Shown here: positions 1-10,771 of the stretch, in pieces
Layout: the number at the start of each line of letters is the position of its first letter
How positions within the stretch are numbered: position 1 is the first letter of the stretch
Source: Zygophlyctis sp. KS116
Taxonomy: Eukaryota; Chytridiomycota
Assembly: GCA_054661495.1 (NCBI GenBank)
Contig: BAAFSQ010000075.1
Location: forward strand, 1-40,089
DNA length: 40,089 nt
Direction of reading: 5' to 3'
Notes under the pieces: generated by a model
Seen by the model: the letters and a program-made list of their open reading frames with translations, nothing else
Database searches by the model: none
What the model was told of the DNA's origin: nothing
Program-made: the position numbers and the translations under genes

Positions 1-77
1 GAATGATCTATGGACGATTTCACGCGGTTTTTAATTGTTTTATCAGTGTACTTACACAAATATGTGTGCATTTGCTT
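1..77. repeat. Left arm of an exact 77-bp terminal inverted repeat
   Basis: These 77 bases are the perfect reverse complement of 40013-40089. The match stops abruptly at base 78, where the left side reads TATCAATC and the right side (reverse complemented) reads GAAAGGAA. There are no telomere-like tandem repeats. An exact overlap of 77, a common de Bruijn k-mer size, suggests both contig ends stop at the same node of an assembly graph. If so, the true repeat continues beyond the window on both sides. Confidence 0.95.
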
Positions 78-93
78 TATCAATCTGATGATC

Positions 94-163
94 AGCCTCC
101 GCAAGCGATTCATCGGTAGAAAGTGATTCATCGGTACGCACTAATTAAATCAAATAATTTTAA
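94..163 (-). repeat. Diverged inverted repeat, left copy, with outward coding-like peptide
   Basis: This stretch matches the reverse complement of about 39750-39816 with only about six differences. It holds two tandem copies of a GATTCATCGGTA-type unit. Read outward on the minus strand from base 138, it is open to a TAA at 52-54 and encodes a peptide with TDESLSTDESLAEA. The right copy gives ADESLATDESLAEA. Most differences fall at third codon positions or are conservative, which suggests a repeated gene family rather than plain spacer. A GTAAGT donor follows at 53-48, so the true exon may end there. No homologue is recognised. Confidence 0.55.
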
Positions 164-190
164 TCAAAAATGATTCAAAATTAAATAGTT

Positions 191-1988
191 TTATTCCTTT
201 ACTGAGTATAATCCATTCGAGAATTCAATATTTCTGTAGGTTGAGTTATTTTGAGCTTCTTGCAGTCCTTTTGTTACATCCCAAGTTGGAGCAGTAATTT
301 TGAAATCCCCATTTTTTGATTCAAGCAAATCTAGAAGCATTAAAACAGAGTGTGGTAAGAGTAATCCCTTAATAACCATCATATATCCTTCTACCGATAA
401 ATGTTGGATTTTCGTAGATCGAAGAACCTATACTTGTTAGCATGAAAGATTCACCTCCGATGTTTTTAGAGTGGAATTTAAAAAGGGTTCAGAAGAATAT
501 AATTGAGGAAGCGAGAATGCTCTTTTGTCTGTGCGCGGCTCTGTCCATTTGAGTAAAAAATCATATAGACCGTGAACCTGACATATCCCATTGAAAACTA
601 AACAACCATTACCCCTATGGTTAAACTAGTTTCTTTACAGAGATTTCACATTTTGCTTAGCTTCTGCTTCCAATTTATTTTTAGCCGATTCGTCCGATTC
701 TTGATAAATAAAGGAGCGCTTCAATTCTGAGACAGAATGGTCACTATTTGATTTAGTTATAAAATCCAAGCCTAAATGTAAACATAAACTCGATAATTTT
801 ACCATCTTCTGTTAAAGCTTTTCTTAAACCTATGGTAGATGAAGATACATATGCATCCAATTTTTTGTCCGAATTTTGTAAAAATAATACAGAGAATTCT
901 GAATTTACATAGTATAAATACTTTGATTTTAAGTTTTTCACCATAAAATAAGCAGAACGAAAGGCCACTTTCCTATTTCTTTAAAAAATACAGCTATACC
1001 ATTCTTGTACACTCTCCTTGAAATATTCCCAATCTGGACTCTCATTATCTCTTAAAACCCCGTTATTTTCAGCTTTTCCAATAATTTTTGAAATTAGAGC
1101 TACATGTGAAGGAGCTCTTGACCCATTCGGATAAGCCCAATATAGTAAAGCCTTATCAAAACACTCTTTAAAATTTCCAGAATCAATTAAAGTAGACTTT
1201 GTAAATCCAAATAAAGCTTCACATTCCTCTTTTGAACTCTTACTTGTACACCAATCAAAAGACTTGCTAGAGACTATATTCCATTCTTTTTTAAGTGACC
1301 AATCTATAGGAATTTTCTTTAGTTGCTTTAAAGACTTTTGAACCACTGATTTTTCTTGATCTTCTAAATCTGAAGAATCTTGCTGCAGAGATTCTTCATC
1401 TGTTGAAACTTCCTCTTCCTTGAACGTATTAATACTCGATGTTATCCCATTTTTCAACTCTATTGCACAAGTAGATTTACAAGTAGATTTACAAGTAGAT
1501 TTCTTCAATAACAAATCCAACACTTGATTATTTTCCAAACTTTTTAAAACATTATTCTTTCTAGTTTTAGATTTTGTAATTTTTCTAGTTTTAGTCTTTT
1601 TGGTAAACATGATTGTTGAATCTTCCTTATCAGACATTACTAATTCATTGTCCTCTGAAGATGACTCTGACAAGTACTGTTGTGAATAATCCTAATAATT
1701 TAAAAATACAAAATACTCTTTCTATACAATTTGAATTTTTTGAGAGAAATTCAAATGGATTTTTTATAGCAGTGAGTTTCTTTTGAAATGGTAAATTAAG
1801 TGGTTGAACTCTTTTACTTTCTGTGCCATCACTTTTACCATTCCCAGGTATACTTTTACCTGCATTTCCACGAGAACTTGAACCTTTTTCAGTCAATGTA
1901 ACCAATGTATTCTGTCTTTTCAACTGTTTTTCCTAATTTCAACAATAAAAGTCATTACTCTAACTTGAGATAAATTACTTCTCTTCAT
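191..1988 (-). CDS. DONSON: DONSON (downstream neighbour of SON), replication factor
   Basis: This is a DONSON family protein, which in animals helps assemble and stabilise the CMG helicase at replication forks. Seven exons are joined by introns at 1933-1958, 1692-1716, 973-999, 772-802, 615-638 and 428-454, giving about 545 residues (human about 566). Family landmarks are IPIDWSLKKEWNIVSS, WCTSKSSKEE, ALLYWAYPN, YLYYVNSEFSVLF and GLRKALTEDGLDF, and near the C-terminus GLLLPHSVLMLLDLL and STYRNIEF. The start ATG at 1988 gives a 10-codon first exon whose splice restores the frame. The N-terminal third is charged and low in complexity, with a threefold KSTC repeat. The stop lies only 28 bases from the left flanking repeat. 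The family call is firm; exon 1 is slightly less certain. Confidence 0.9.
1467..1502 (-). repeat. 12-bp tandem repeat (x3) inside DONSON
   Basis: Three perfect copies of ACAAGTAGATTT stand head to tail. On the coding strand they encode KSTCKSTCKSTC in the disordered N-terminal region of DONSON. The copies have not drifted even at third positions, which points to recent slippage or duplication. Confidence 0.9.
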
Positions 1989-2054
1989 TCTTTTTACAAA
2001 TATTAATATCGGACACTATTAGTAAACTATCGGATTTATTAAAAGATGCAATAA

Positions 2055-2366
2055 TTATAGGTATTTGTTGATTAGATCCAGTAGAAATTGTGAATGTTTT
2101 TCAGTAAATCTATCATCATATTCTTCTATTAGCACAGATAATTCAACTAGACTCTTTGGTTTGTGATTTATCAAATGTAATTGCTCCAGTCTATTTAGAG
2201 ACAATGACTCAATTTCTTTCAAAAAAGTAGAAATTAAATCAGATTTTTGATCTGAATTGACTTTTAAATGCTTTAAAATCTCAAAATCTAGAGTATTTAG
2301 ATCTTGGTTTTTGGGATCCTTGCTCTCTGATTTGACAAGATTAAGAATTTCAAAATTAGTCAGCAT
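2055..2366 (-). CDS. RPC17: RNA polymerase III subunit Rpc17/CRCP (RPC9)
   Basis: This encodes the Rpb4-like subunit of RNA polymerase III, which pairs with Rpc25 to form the stalk used for initiation. The ATG at 2364-2366 opens a 103-residue protein in a single exon. It follows the CRCP/Rpc17 pattern: an N-terminal TNFEILNLV, then LNTLDFEILKHL, then the helical block LEQLHLINHKPKSLVELSVLIEE and a C-terminal ERLTEE-like DRFTEKHSQFLLDLI. It lacks the acidic tail of longer homologues. The frame stays open upstream of the ATG, but that part overlaps the promoter of Bud32 and has no family resemblance. The gene is divergent from BUD32, with only 39 bases between start codons. Confidence 0.85.
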   Translation of the reverse strand: MLTNFEILNLVKSESKDPKNQDLNTLDFEILKHLKVNSDQKSDLISTFLKEIESLSLNRLEQLHLINHKPKSLVELSVLIEEYDDRFTEKHSQFLLDLINKYL

Positions 2367-2405
2367 TCTTTGTATTATTCTTTTTTTTAAATCACCCTTG
2401 TCTTT
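2367..2405. promoter_or_regulatory. 39-bp divergent promoter space between RPC17 and BUD32
   Basis: These 39 bases separate two start codons facing away from each other. They contain an uninterrupted run of eight T and a TATTATTC stretch. Any core promoter for both genes must lie here or inside the coding regions. No known factor site is recognised. Confidence 0.5.
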
Positions 2406-3028
2406 ATGATTCTCATACAGCAAGGAGCAGAGGCAAAAGTCTATAAATCTACCAGAGACGGAATAGATATAATCATTAAACAAAGAGTCAAAAAAGCTTA
2501 TAGAATTCCAGAATTAGATGAGAAAATAACTAGAAAAAGGAATGCAAAAGAATACAAGATTCTCTTGAAATTACAAAATTTAGGATTTGTTCCTAATCTA
2601 TTGTCTAAAACTAGTGATTCTATTACTATGGAATATATTAGTGATGTGTCTCTAAGAGATTTATTGCAAGATTTAAAGGCTACAGAATTAAATGAAATTT
2701 CTCAAAAAATATCTATTCTAATCTCTAAATTACACAATCTAAATGTCATTCATGGAGATTTAACTTGTTCAAATATTCTTTTTAGAGAATCTTTTTTTCT
2801 AATTGATTTTGGACTTTCTACAATTTCTCCTTCAATAGAAGATAAAGCAGTAGACTTGTATGTTTTAAAGAAATCACTTGATGCTCTAAATTCAGAAATA
2901 AGTGAAGAGGAAAGTTTATTTAGTTTAATTCCTAGTTTTTTGATGTTTTTTGTAAACATTATTCAGAACCTCTTGTTTTAAAGAGATTAAAAGTCGTGGA
3001 AAGTAGAGGTAGAAAGATTAATGACTAG
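2406..3028 (+). CDS. BUD32: Bud32/PRPK atypical kinase of the KEOPS complex
   Basis: Bud32 is the small kinase/ATPase of KEOPS, which makes the t6A modification of ANN-decoding tRNAs. Exon 1 starts at ATG 2406 with GAEAKVYK in place of a normal glycine loop, as is typical of the family. It carries the invariant lysine (IIKQRVKKAYR), the catalytic loop HGDLTCSNIL, the metal site IDFGLS, and AVDLYVLKKSL. A 32-nt intron at 2935-2966 moves the frame into LVLKRLKVVESRGRKIND, the basic RGRK tail of Bud32. The protein is about 196 residues, close to the archaeal and yeast core length of the family. Its last codons overlap the 3' end of the convergent V-ATPase gene by 11 bases. Confidence 0.92.
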
Positions 3029-3300
3029 AACCAGGTGCTGGATAGTGAGAAGTAGATCTAATAGGAGTTATTAGTAAATTCATTTGAGCCATATATGTAA
3101 ACGCCCACCTTTTTCTTAACAAATTAAAGACTTACATTGCCCAAACACAAAAAGTTGAGAGTACAATGACAGTCTGATAAACACTTTAATAAATTTAAAA
3201 TAAATTACACTCTATCAGGGCCTCTAGGGAAATAATATGCAGCAAGACAAGCTACAGAATTTAAAACTAGAAAAGTAACAAGAACTGGGATTCCAGACAT
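3018..3300 (-). CDS. VMA9: V-type H+-ATPase subunit e (Vma9/ATP6V0E)
   Basis: This is the small hydrophobic subunit e of the V-ATPase membrane sector, in vacuolar or endosomal membranes. Three exons joined by 25-nt and 27-nt introns give 76 residues. Helix 1 is IPVLVTFLVLNSVACLAA, followed by the family FPRGPDRVV turn. Helix 2 is TVIVLSTFCVWAMWAFTYMA, and then comes QMNLLITP, matching the CQLHPLVAP of yeast Vma9. Both splices are needed to keep the frame, and the joined product has the expected family length. Its stop at 3018-3020 lies inside the last codons of BUD32. Confidence 0.87.
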
Positions 3301-3584
3301 TTTTTTTTAATTTCCTTTTTTAAGAATATTTCAAGTCTCAACTCTGTCCATTATAAGTTTTAATAAACTAGTTTTAAAGTCTAATAAATATGCTTTAAAA
3401 TTATTACCCTCAACTCTGATCTATAACCCCAAATGGACACAAGCACCAAAAGGGATTTTTGGTGCTTAGACTGTCAATTTATCTTAATAACTATAAAGAA
3501 TTCAAACTGGACTTTTAATTTGACTAGAATGTTTAGAAATCCTCAAGTTTTAGTATTATATTCACGTTTAATTTTGGAAAATCA
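3301..3584. other. Spacer between the V-ATPase e gene and the tRNA gene
   Basis: This AT-rich spacer has no convincing ORF. It must contain the promoter of the V-ATPase e gene. The only strong structure is the hairpin at 3441-3467. A CAACTCTG word occurs twice, near 3338 and 3411. Confidence 0.6.
3441..3467. other. Perfect 11-bp hairpin in the spacer
   Basis: The arms AAGCACCAAAA and TTTTGGTGCTT are exact reverse complements around a five-base GGGAT loop. It lies about 120 bp upstream of the tRNA gene and 140 bp upstream of the V-ATPase e start. It could be a small structured RNA, a regulatory element or chance. Confidence 0.6.
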
Positions 3585-3657
3585 GGTCCCATAGTGTAGG
3601 TGGTCATCACGACAGACTTTGAATCTGTAGACCTGAGTTCGAATCTCGGTGGGACCT
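3585..3657 (+). tRNA. tRNA-Gln (anticodon UUG)
   Basis: A complete cloverleaf is visible. The 7-bp acceptor stem pairs GGTCCCA with TGGGACC. The D arm carries the A box (TAGTGTAGGTGG), the anticodon stem ACAGA/TCTGT encloses loop CTTTGAA with anticodon TTG, and the T arm contains GTTCGAATC (B box). The discriminator is T, no CCA is encoded, and TTTT follows as a Pol III terminator. There is no intron. The GGTCCCATAGTG start resembles yeast tRNA-Gln. Confidence 0.95.
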
Positions 3658-3786
3658 TTTTATCATTATTGGCAAACTTTTTAATAAATAAATACGCTAA
3701 AACAACTTAAATGCGTGCCACAAGACTGCTGATACTCTTTACAATATACAGATTTTACAATTCATATATAAGATTGTGTCTTGGGC

Positions 3787-4294
3787 ATGCATGGTTCTAT
3801 ATATATTATCAAGCATTATAGATCTTGTACATCAAACCCTAAAAAAATGTCAAAATTGAGATTATTAGTTCCAGCTGGTAAGGCTGCTCCCACTCCTCCA
3901 GTTGGTCCTGCATTGGGTCAGAGAGGTGTAAAGTCTATGGATTTTTGCAAAAAGTTTAATGAATTAACGTAAGAGATTGATTCATTTTATCATTAGATCT
4001 CATTACACTCCAGGAATCCCCCTTCCAACATTGATTCATATTAATCCCGACAAGTCATTCACTTTTGAGGTCAAGGCTCCTGCAACATCTTGGCTGTTGA
4101 AACAAGCTGCTGGTATTGAAAAGGGATCTGCACGGCCAAAAAATGTGACTGCTGCTACATTGTCTCTAAAACATATTTATGAAATTGCTCTTATAAAATC
4201 AAAAGATAAAGTACTGCAAGATTGTTCTCTAGAACAGGTTGCATCAAGGATCATTGGTCAAGCTCTGGGTATGGGGATTGAAATTGTTGAGTGA
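3787..4294 (+). CDS. MRPL11: Mitochondrial ribosomal protein uL11m
   Basis: This is the bacterial-type uL11 of the mitochondrial large ribosomal subunit, located at the GTPase-associated centre. Conserved blocks are [22 protein letters not shown], then [29 protein letters not shown] and [11 protein letters not shown]. The proline-rich [10 protein letters not shown] binding loop is intact. A 28-nt intron at 3969-3996 joins FNELT to [10 protein letters not shown]. Two in-frame starts are possible. ATG 3787 gives 159 residues with a basic leader ([14 protein letters not shown]) that looks like a mitochondrial presequence; ATG 3847 gives the bare 139-residue domain. I prefer 3787 because of the leader. 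Confidence 0.88.
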
Positions 4295-4395
4295 TTGTGA
4301 GTCGATCCGTTTGGCTGGATTGGGAATTATTTTTAATAGATGGGATTTTTTGAATTAGAACTGATTTTATTACATGATCTGGTTAGTTATAATCA

Positions 4396-7300
4396 TCATA
4401 CTTGAGCTTTATTGCTTTCCAAGGAAGTCTTGAGCATAAGTTCTTGTAGAATTTCCTTGTCTGGGTACTCTGGCAGAGAAATCAAATCAATTGCTTCAGA
4501 TCGCAGTCGCAATTGATCTATAACTATTATAAGTGGAAAATTACAATCTTTCAAAGGTATACCAAGAATTCCAATATATTGAATCATTTTGATGCATGTC
4601 TTTCGGACGTTGGAATCAATATCACGCCAACCATCGATTAGTAAAGTTATAATCTGAGAAATGACTTTTTGATCGGATATTAAGCTAGATAATTGAGCCA
4701 ATAAACATAAGAAATCTGCTCGCTACTTATAAATCCATAATTATATCACCTCTCCAAATCCATCTTGCGAGCATTTTCCTATTAACTCAACAATGAAGCA
4801 ATCAAGTCGCTCCTTCAAAAAAGGCTTGAAAGCAGCTTCTTTAGATTTACCTAATTGAGAGGATAAAAATAAACTTAGTCCATCAATCGCAAGAATCCTT
4901 AATCCTCTGTGCTCATTTTTCAGATATTGTGAAAGAAATTCGAAATATTCCACAAGAATTTTTTCATCAGTCTCTGTTCATATTAAAGAAACTTATGCTT
5001 ACCATTGGTTATCGAAATAAACTTTGAAAGAGCCGATAAAAGATTTAGAGAAACACTGTTTAATGCAGATAGCCTTTCACTCTAAAATTAAAAAATGTTT
5101 TAAACCTTTGTATCTATCATGGCGGTTAATTCGCTTGTTTTTTCTTCTAAACTAGATAATTTATTTGACCTTCCAGTTTTAACAATTTCAAGAGATGCCT
5201 CTTGATTAAGTTGTCTGATAGATTTAACTGCTTCATATCTAGAATTATCATAAGTAATTTACTGCTCATCGTCGAATATCGGTATATCAACAAACTCAGA
5301 ACAATAGAAAAATGAATCTTCCAAGTTAGCAAAAAGAGAATCTCTAATATTCGAGGCCCCTTCCGAACAATAATGGATCAGATCTTGCATCTGCTTCACC
5401 CACTGATTTAAATTGCTACCTTCTATCCCTTCGAAAGCAATAATGAAATTTGAGATAACATTTAACTGATGAATTAAGCTACTGCTCGAGTCTTGATCAC
5501 CGTACTGAAACGTCTGCCTTGCTTCATTTTCATTGTCAAAAGTTTCCTGGCGAATATCTATTCAGTTTTAGTTATCATGAACAGTACTGGATTCAACCAT
5601 TTCGAGCAGCGCTGAAACAAGATCATTCCCAACCATTTTATTACACGATAGGAATTGATGCAATAATAAAGATGTCTTTAATTCGGCAATCTAGAGATGA
5701 ATTTTGAGTCATGATACCTTGGCATTTTTTTGAAACTCGGGCTTGTAGTTCCCTGCTTTGTATTTGTCCAAAATCGATTGGAATATGCCTAAAGTATGGG
5801 GCAACGTCGACCTTTGAAAATAGGACTCAGATAATCCATAAAATTTCATAAACTGCTTCCTACATTCTGAGTTATAATATTTAAGATTGAAATCGTCGTT
5901 TGAGAATCCAACTACTGAGGGAATCTCTATTATCTTCGATAAATCAGCAGGCAAGCTGTTCACTTCATTAGAATTTAAGGAAGACATTTTGGCCATTAAA
6001 GGTTCGAAGAAACCATTTTCAGAAAAAATAATCTTAGCTTTCTGCTGTACCTGGTTTAAGTTTAGATGAAATTATTTACTTCTTCATTCGAATCAGCAAG
6101 ATATAAGAGAATAAACCATGTTAGTTCATCTTGAGATAAAACTTTCATAAATACAGGGAAACAATCGAGCGACTTTAATCGTCGTTTTGGGTCTGTGGAT
6201 TCAATTTCCTAAATTTAATAAAAATCTAAATACCTTTCTTGCAATTTCTACAAGCTTTCTATGCAATGGTGTCTTCAATTCATTTTCTAATTTTACGACC
6301 GCAGTTAAGGAGCTTATCACCTGGAAATGTAATGAGGAATCATTATTATTTTCTAGGAAAGTATTGACCGCTTCACATACATGATATAAATCCGATTCAT
6401 TCAATACAGGGGCCATTTCAACTAAAAATACATTATTAATTATTGGATATACCTACTAAATACAGAGCATATATCCGTTTTTGAATTGAAAATCGATCCG
6501 AATTGATAACCGGACAAAACTTTTGAATGATTTCCGTAATATTATCACCACATTGTTCACGAATTGACTGAGCCAATACAATCAAAGTTAAAATATCGCC
6601 TTCATTCGACGCAGGGGAAGATAAAATCTTACCGACAATCTGTTTTAGCGCTCTAGCAGAGCCTTCTAGTTCATAAAACAAAGATTAATGTACCGGAGAT
6701 TTTTTTCAACCCGGCAATACAAGCCTCTATTAGGATTATATTTTCTGAATTTAGATCCCTGCCAACCTCATTAATCAAAAGATCTGATATTTCAGCAGAT
6801 GTCCCCTCATGAATAACAGCAAATTGAGACATCACCAAAATTGCTCCAAGCTGATTTGCCGAATTGTTTTTCATATCCTGTAAATAAAAAAGTACTTCGG
6901 CTGCATTTCTATCTGGCACAATCCCTGCCATGGATTGCGATAAAACATGGAATCTTTTGATCAATTTTTCAGAGACTGTAGGCAAGTAAAATCCATCATA
7001 TTCAATGGGCTAAATTAATGAGTTGAAAACCTTATTCTTACCATTGACTCAAGTGGCCGTTCGGCAATTAGTTCGTATAAGTCATAGGGAATATCAGATA
7101 TGTCTTTAGGTGAAAGAGAAAGCTGCTCAAGCCGTAATGAATCTTCAACCTTTTTAGAGGCCTTAAATGAAAAATCGAGCTGGGGGATATCTTCCAATTG
7201 TCTGGGGTTAGAAACTAGTATAATTACAGGTTAGTTTTTTCAATGTTATCTTCAGCGCTTTTCGGAAGAACTTTAGATAGTGAATCTTGGAGAGAAGGCA

Positions 7301-10300
7301 TATTTCGCAAAAATCTAATGAATACTAGCCTCACTTTTTTAATTGGGTCGGCATATAACGGAAGAATAATCCAAATAATAACTGCGCTCTGGGCTGTATC
7401 AAGTAAAGGCAACTAGAAGCAATTTAATACTGAAATAAATACCATTGTCAAAATAGATGATAATGCAGCTGATCTGACGGAAGGATCCGGATTTGAGAAA
7501 AACTTCAGTAAATTCTGGCATTTGATATAAGCAGAAGCGGTATCCTCCAGCATACCAAGCGCCTGAATATCAATGCATTTAACTCCTAAAGTCAATTAAA
7601 TCAATCTTGATTTACTAGCCAGCTGAAAAGTATCTAATTTTGATAGCCAAGGATCGCTGGCGATGCTGGCATTATTCTCACCATTTAGGGTGTATAATTC
7701 ATTAGAGACGTAATCTTGAAAATCATCCATATGACTAATGCTAGCATTTCGGAAAACGAGCAAATAAATATTTGATGCCATGTACGATAAGGGATCATTT
7801 TTATCCACCAGAGATGAACGAGCTAGATCTCGGATTTCCTCCAGCTTAGTAGCTATGCAGTTCGGAAAAGAGAGGAGAGACACAAGTATAAAGTCAAACG
7901 CTGCCATTTTCAGAACAGTTGATGAAGTGTTGTGTAACATACCGATAACTTGATCCATATTGTAGATCATAAGAGACCTTGAAATTTGAGGGATTTTCAA
8001 GCGTATAATTAAAGAAATTATGAGTAAAGCAGAACTATCTTTTAACTTGTGAAGATATTACCATTGATAAGTCAAGTTTTTACAAGGGATCATTTGCTTG
8101 CAAGTCAATTCTAGGAGAGTCATGACCCTCTCGTAATTTAAAGATAGACCTTTAATACAGCATTTGACAAGACTGACACATGAAATTCTAAAAATAAGTA
8201 AGTATGATTACTTTCTAACTTGTATATTAGCAGAGCCGCAAGAAGGAAGGATTGTTGACATAAAGCCTAATATAAATCTCCTCTTCCCGATATACGTAGC
8301 TGGCATGGTATCTCTCCTCGCAGAAAGATCATTCTAGTTGTTTTAATCATAAAACTACTTACTAAGAATGGCGGTGGATATAAATTCAACTTGGAGCATA
8401 TGATTGCTATCCAAGATGAGGAATGAACAAATGTTGCACTGAAATTATAGTCATCGGGGTTGATAATCTGATCATCCGGAGAGTCAGCAGCGAAAAAATA
8501 CCAATATTGATCAATCAAACTTGGTAACCCCAAATATTCAATCAATTCTTTTTCCCCAGATGCAGATATAGACGTTGCAAATGAATCTAATATTTCAAAA
8601 TACATTAAACGAGAGCCATCAGTAGCCGCCTTAATTTTGTCCAGAAAGTTCATTGAATTTCCTAGAAAAATCCCAGATTTGTTAATAAGGTAAGTTATAA
8701 TCAAATCAATACTTTGAAAATTAATAAAAACTATTACCAAGGTATATGCTCATCTCCTAATGATAGTATAAGGATAGCATTGACTAAGTGGACTAAATTT
8801 AATGTTATTGAATGAGGTATCAATGCCCCTAAATTTTCATATGCTGCCATCCTGATAGTCGAACAACTGCTTAACGTCAGCCTAAAAACAACAAAAAGGT
8901 ACTAAATATTGATTTGAGAGCGATATACCTCTTCTATGACTTCGCGAGGCATTATATCAAGTGGATATTCTCTAGCTAACTGCAAGCCTTCTAAAAGGAC
9001 ACTCTAACAGTAAAAGAAAAAACATTACAGATTCCGTTTCGATATTTAGAATAGATGCGATATATGACCATAAAAACGATATTTCTCCTGCAGAAGTTAG
9101 CCGTAAGGCCGGTAAGAATCTCCTACATATTTTCAATGCCGAATGCTGAACTTTAGGATTAGAGTCTTTTGTCAAGGGTGAGACTGTCTGCAAGAAAAAC
9201 ATATCCACCTTTTGGCAAGTCCCAGCCCAAGAGCCAATTAGTTCTAATTGCTTGAGCTTTAAAGGAAGAGGTAAATATTCAAGTGCTGTAGTTAGCTTTT
9301 GAAGAAGCTTGATAGTGAGGGGCGGGCTAACTTTTATGATGGAATGTATAATCTTGAATATCCCAGCTTCATATCCAACATTCATTTTTGATCGATGCAG
9401 CTGAATAAGTTCTTTGGCTTCCACAATATCCGGACCATCAGCCAAATCAATCATTCCCAAGTATAAGAGAGTGGTTAAATAGTCAGTATCAACTAAACCT
9501 GAGGCGATAAATATAAATAAGTGTCTTGATTCATCAAGCAAATTTGGGCTTAATTTCAGAGCATTGTATAAGAAAATACATGCTCCATATCTAATAATAG
9601 GAGAACTAGAGCGATAATGATTGGTTAATGATGTTAAGAAATCATTTAACAAGAATGACCCCGATTTTAAGCGTCCTTCAGGAGTTACTGGCAGCGCAAA
9701 TAAAAGATACTTTTGGAATGCCCATCCAAGCAATTCAAATGACGATTCATCATATGAATTTAGAATATTGAGAAACATTTTAAATCCTATTCCATTGTTT
9801 TGATCTTTAGTTGTCGCATCTGATTTAATATTTGAATTCGAAAAAATATTTTGAATTGAATTCTTGATTTCAGCAATTTCTGAATGAAACTATTTGAATT
9901 AAAAATTTAAAAAAATTACTTTGATTTTTAATCGCAACAGACATTCAATGACGTTTCTTGCTAAAGATGTATCCACTTTTACATACAAAGGTGCCAATAA
10001 TCCTAGTCCCTTTATAATTACGATCCGATCTTGAATAGTGGTAGAATCGTGCGGTGTAGATCCCAACAAGAAAAATAAGTTCCATATTGCAGCAAGATTA
10101 TCTTCTTCTTGAAATATTTTTTCATTTTCAAAAACTAGTCTAACCAATGCACTATTACATACACCTCGAGTATACCAATCTGAATCTTTACGATAGACTT
10201 CCAACCTTGCTACCAGCGCAATTGCCATAAGATTCAAGCTCTTTCCAATCGACTGAAATAAATTATGAATACGAGTGCAATTATCTATGCTTTAAACTAA

Positions 10301-10685
10301 TAAACTTACCATTGATATCAGCCAAAAATTCGCCAATAGCATTATCGATTTTTGGATCACTGCAAAGAAATTTCTCGTCTAAAATCGCGGCCAGTTGTGT
10401 AAGCAGCGTAGCAGATTTTATCCTTACTGAAGAAATTGGGTATCCCAAATTAGATATAAGACTAGTTGCAAGTTGAACGGCATTTGTTTCTAATACATCT
10501 TCCAGGTGAAATATTTTAGTTGATTCGGACTGAGAGATAACAGTCTTTTGAGAATTCATGACATTATTAGACAAGTCAGAGACTGGATTTGATGACAAAG
10601 AATTCTGAGCCAGTTTTGTCCAATTAATTATGGAACTACGAATGCTGTTAGGAAACGTAAAAGTTATTGTGTGTTGTCGCTCCAT
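4396..10685 (-). CDS. FOCAD: Giant HEAT/armadillo-type protein, probable focadhesin/RST1 homologue
   Basis: This is one very long gene, about 2,000 residues, cut by many introns of 25-30 nt. Examples join LADIN to DNCTRIHNLF, RLKIK to FHSEIAEIK, NIETES to SVLLEGLQLAREYP, and GFGE to RADFLCLLAQ. The start is ATG 10685 (MERQHTITFTFPNS). The whole chain is amphipathic helix pairs with no catalytic motif. The N-terminal FTFPNSIRSSI and the block around 9150-9400 (helices ending in ELIGSWAGTCQKVDMFFLQ) resemble the DUF3730 pattern of focadhesin and plant RST1, which bridge or stabilise the SKI/exosome machinery. I judged that resemblance by eye; other giant HEAT proteins such as Ecm29 remain possible. 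Exon joins in the 4,740-6,700 part were not all verified. Confidence 0.6.
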
Positions 10686-10771
10686 TTTCGCGAAGATTCG
10701 TCCGAACTCCGAGTAAACATAATTATATCAGTGTATGTGTAAAATTGTACAATCATTTATTTACAAACAAT

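Noticed and set aside
1-77. True telomeric end
   Set aside because: There is no tandem telomere-like repeat at either end, and the exact 77-base overlap fits an assembly-graph break better.
772-783. A 12-nt intron in DONSON as the simplest way to join the frames near GLDF
   Set aside because: A 31-nt intron at 772-802 also keeps the frame, has a proper GTAAAA donor, gives the conserved EDGLDF and fits the size class of the window.
1671-1673. Non-ATG starts (TTG/GTG) for DONSON, cyclin, the PPR gene and Ku80
   Set aside because: They are bacterial-style start choices. An upstream exon (DONSON) or a nearby in-frame ATG (cyclin 11904, PPR 35613, Ku80 39690) explains each gene.
5519-5707. Plus-strand open frames inside the giant HEAT gene (also near 5887, 6187 and 9621)
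   Set aside because: They lie antisense to exons that continue the HEAT protein, have no family resemblance and are explained by the coding strand.
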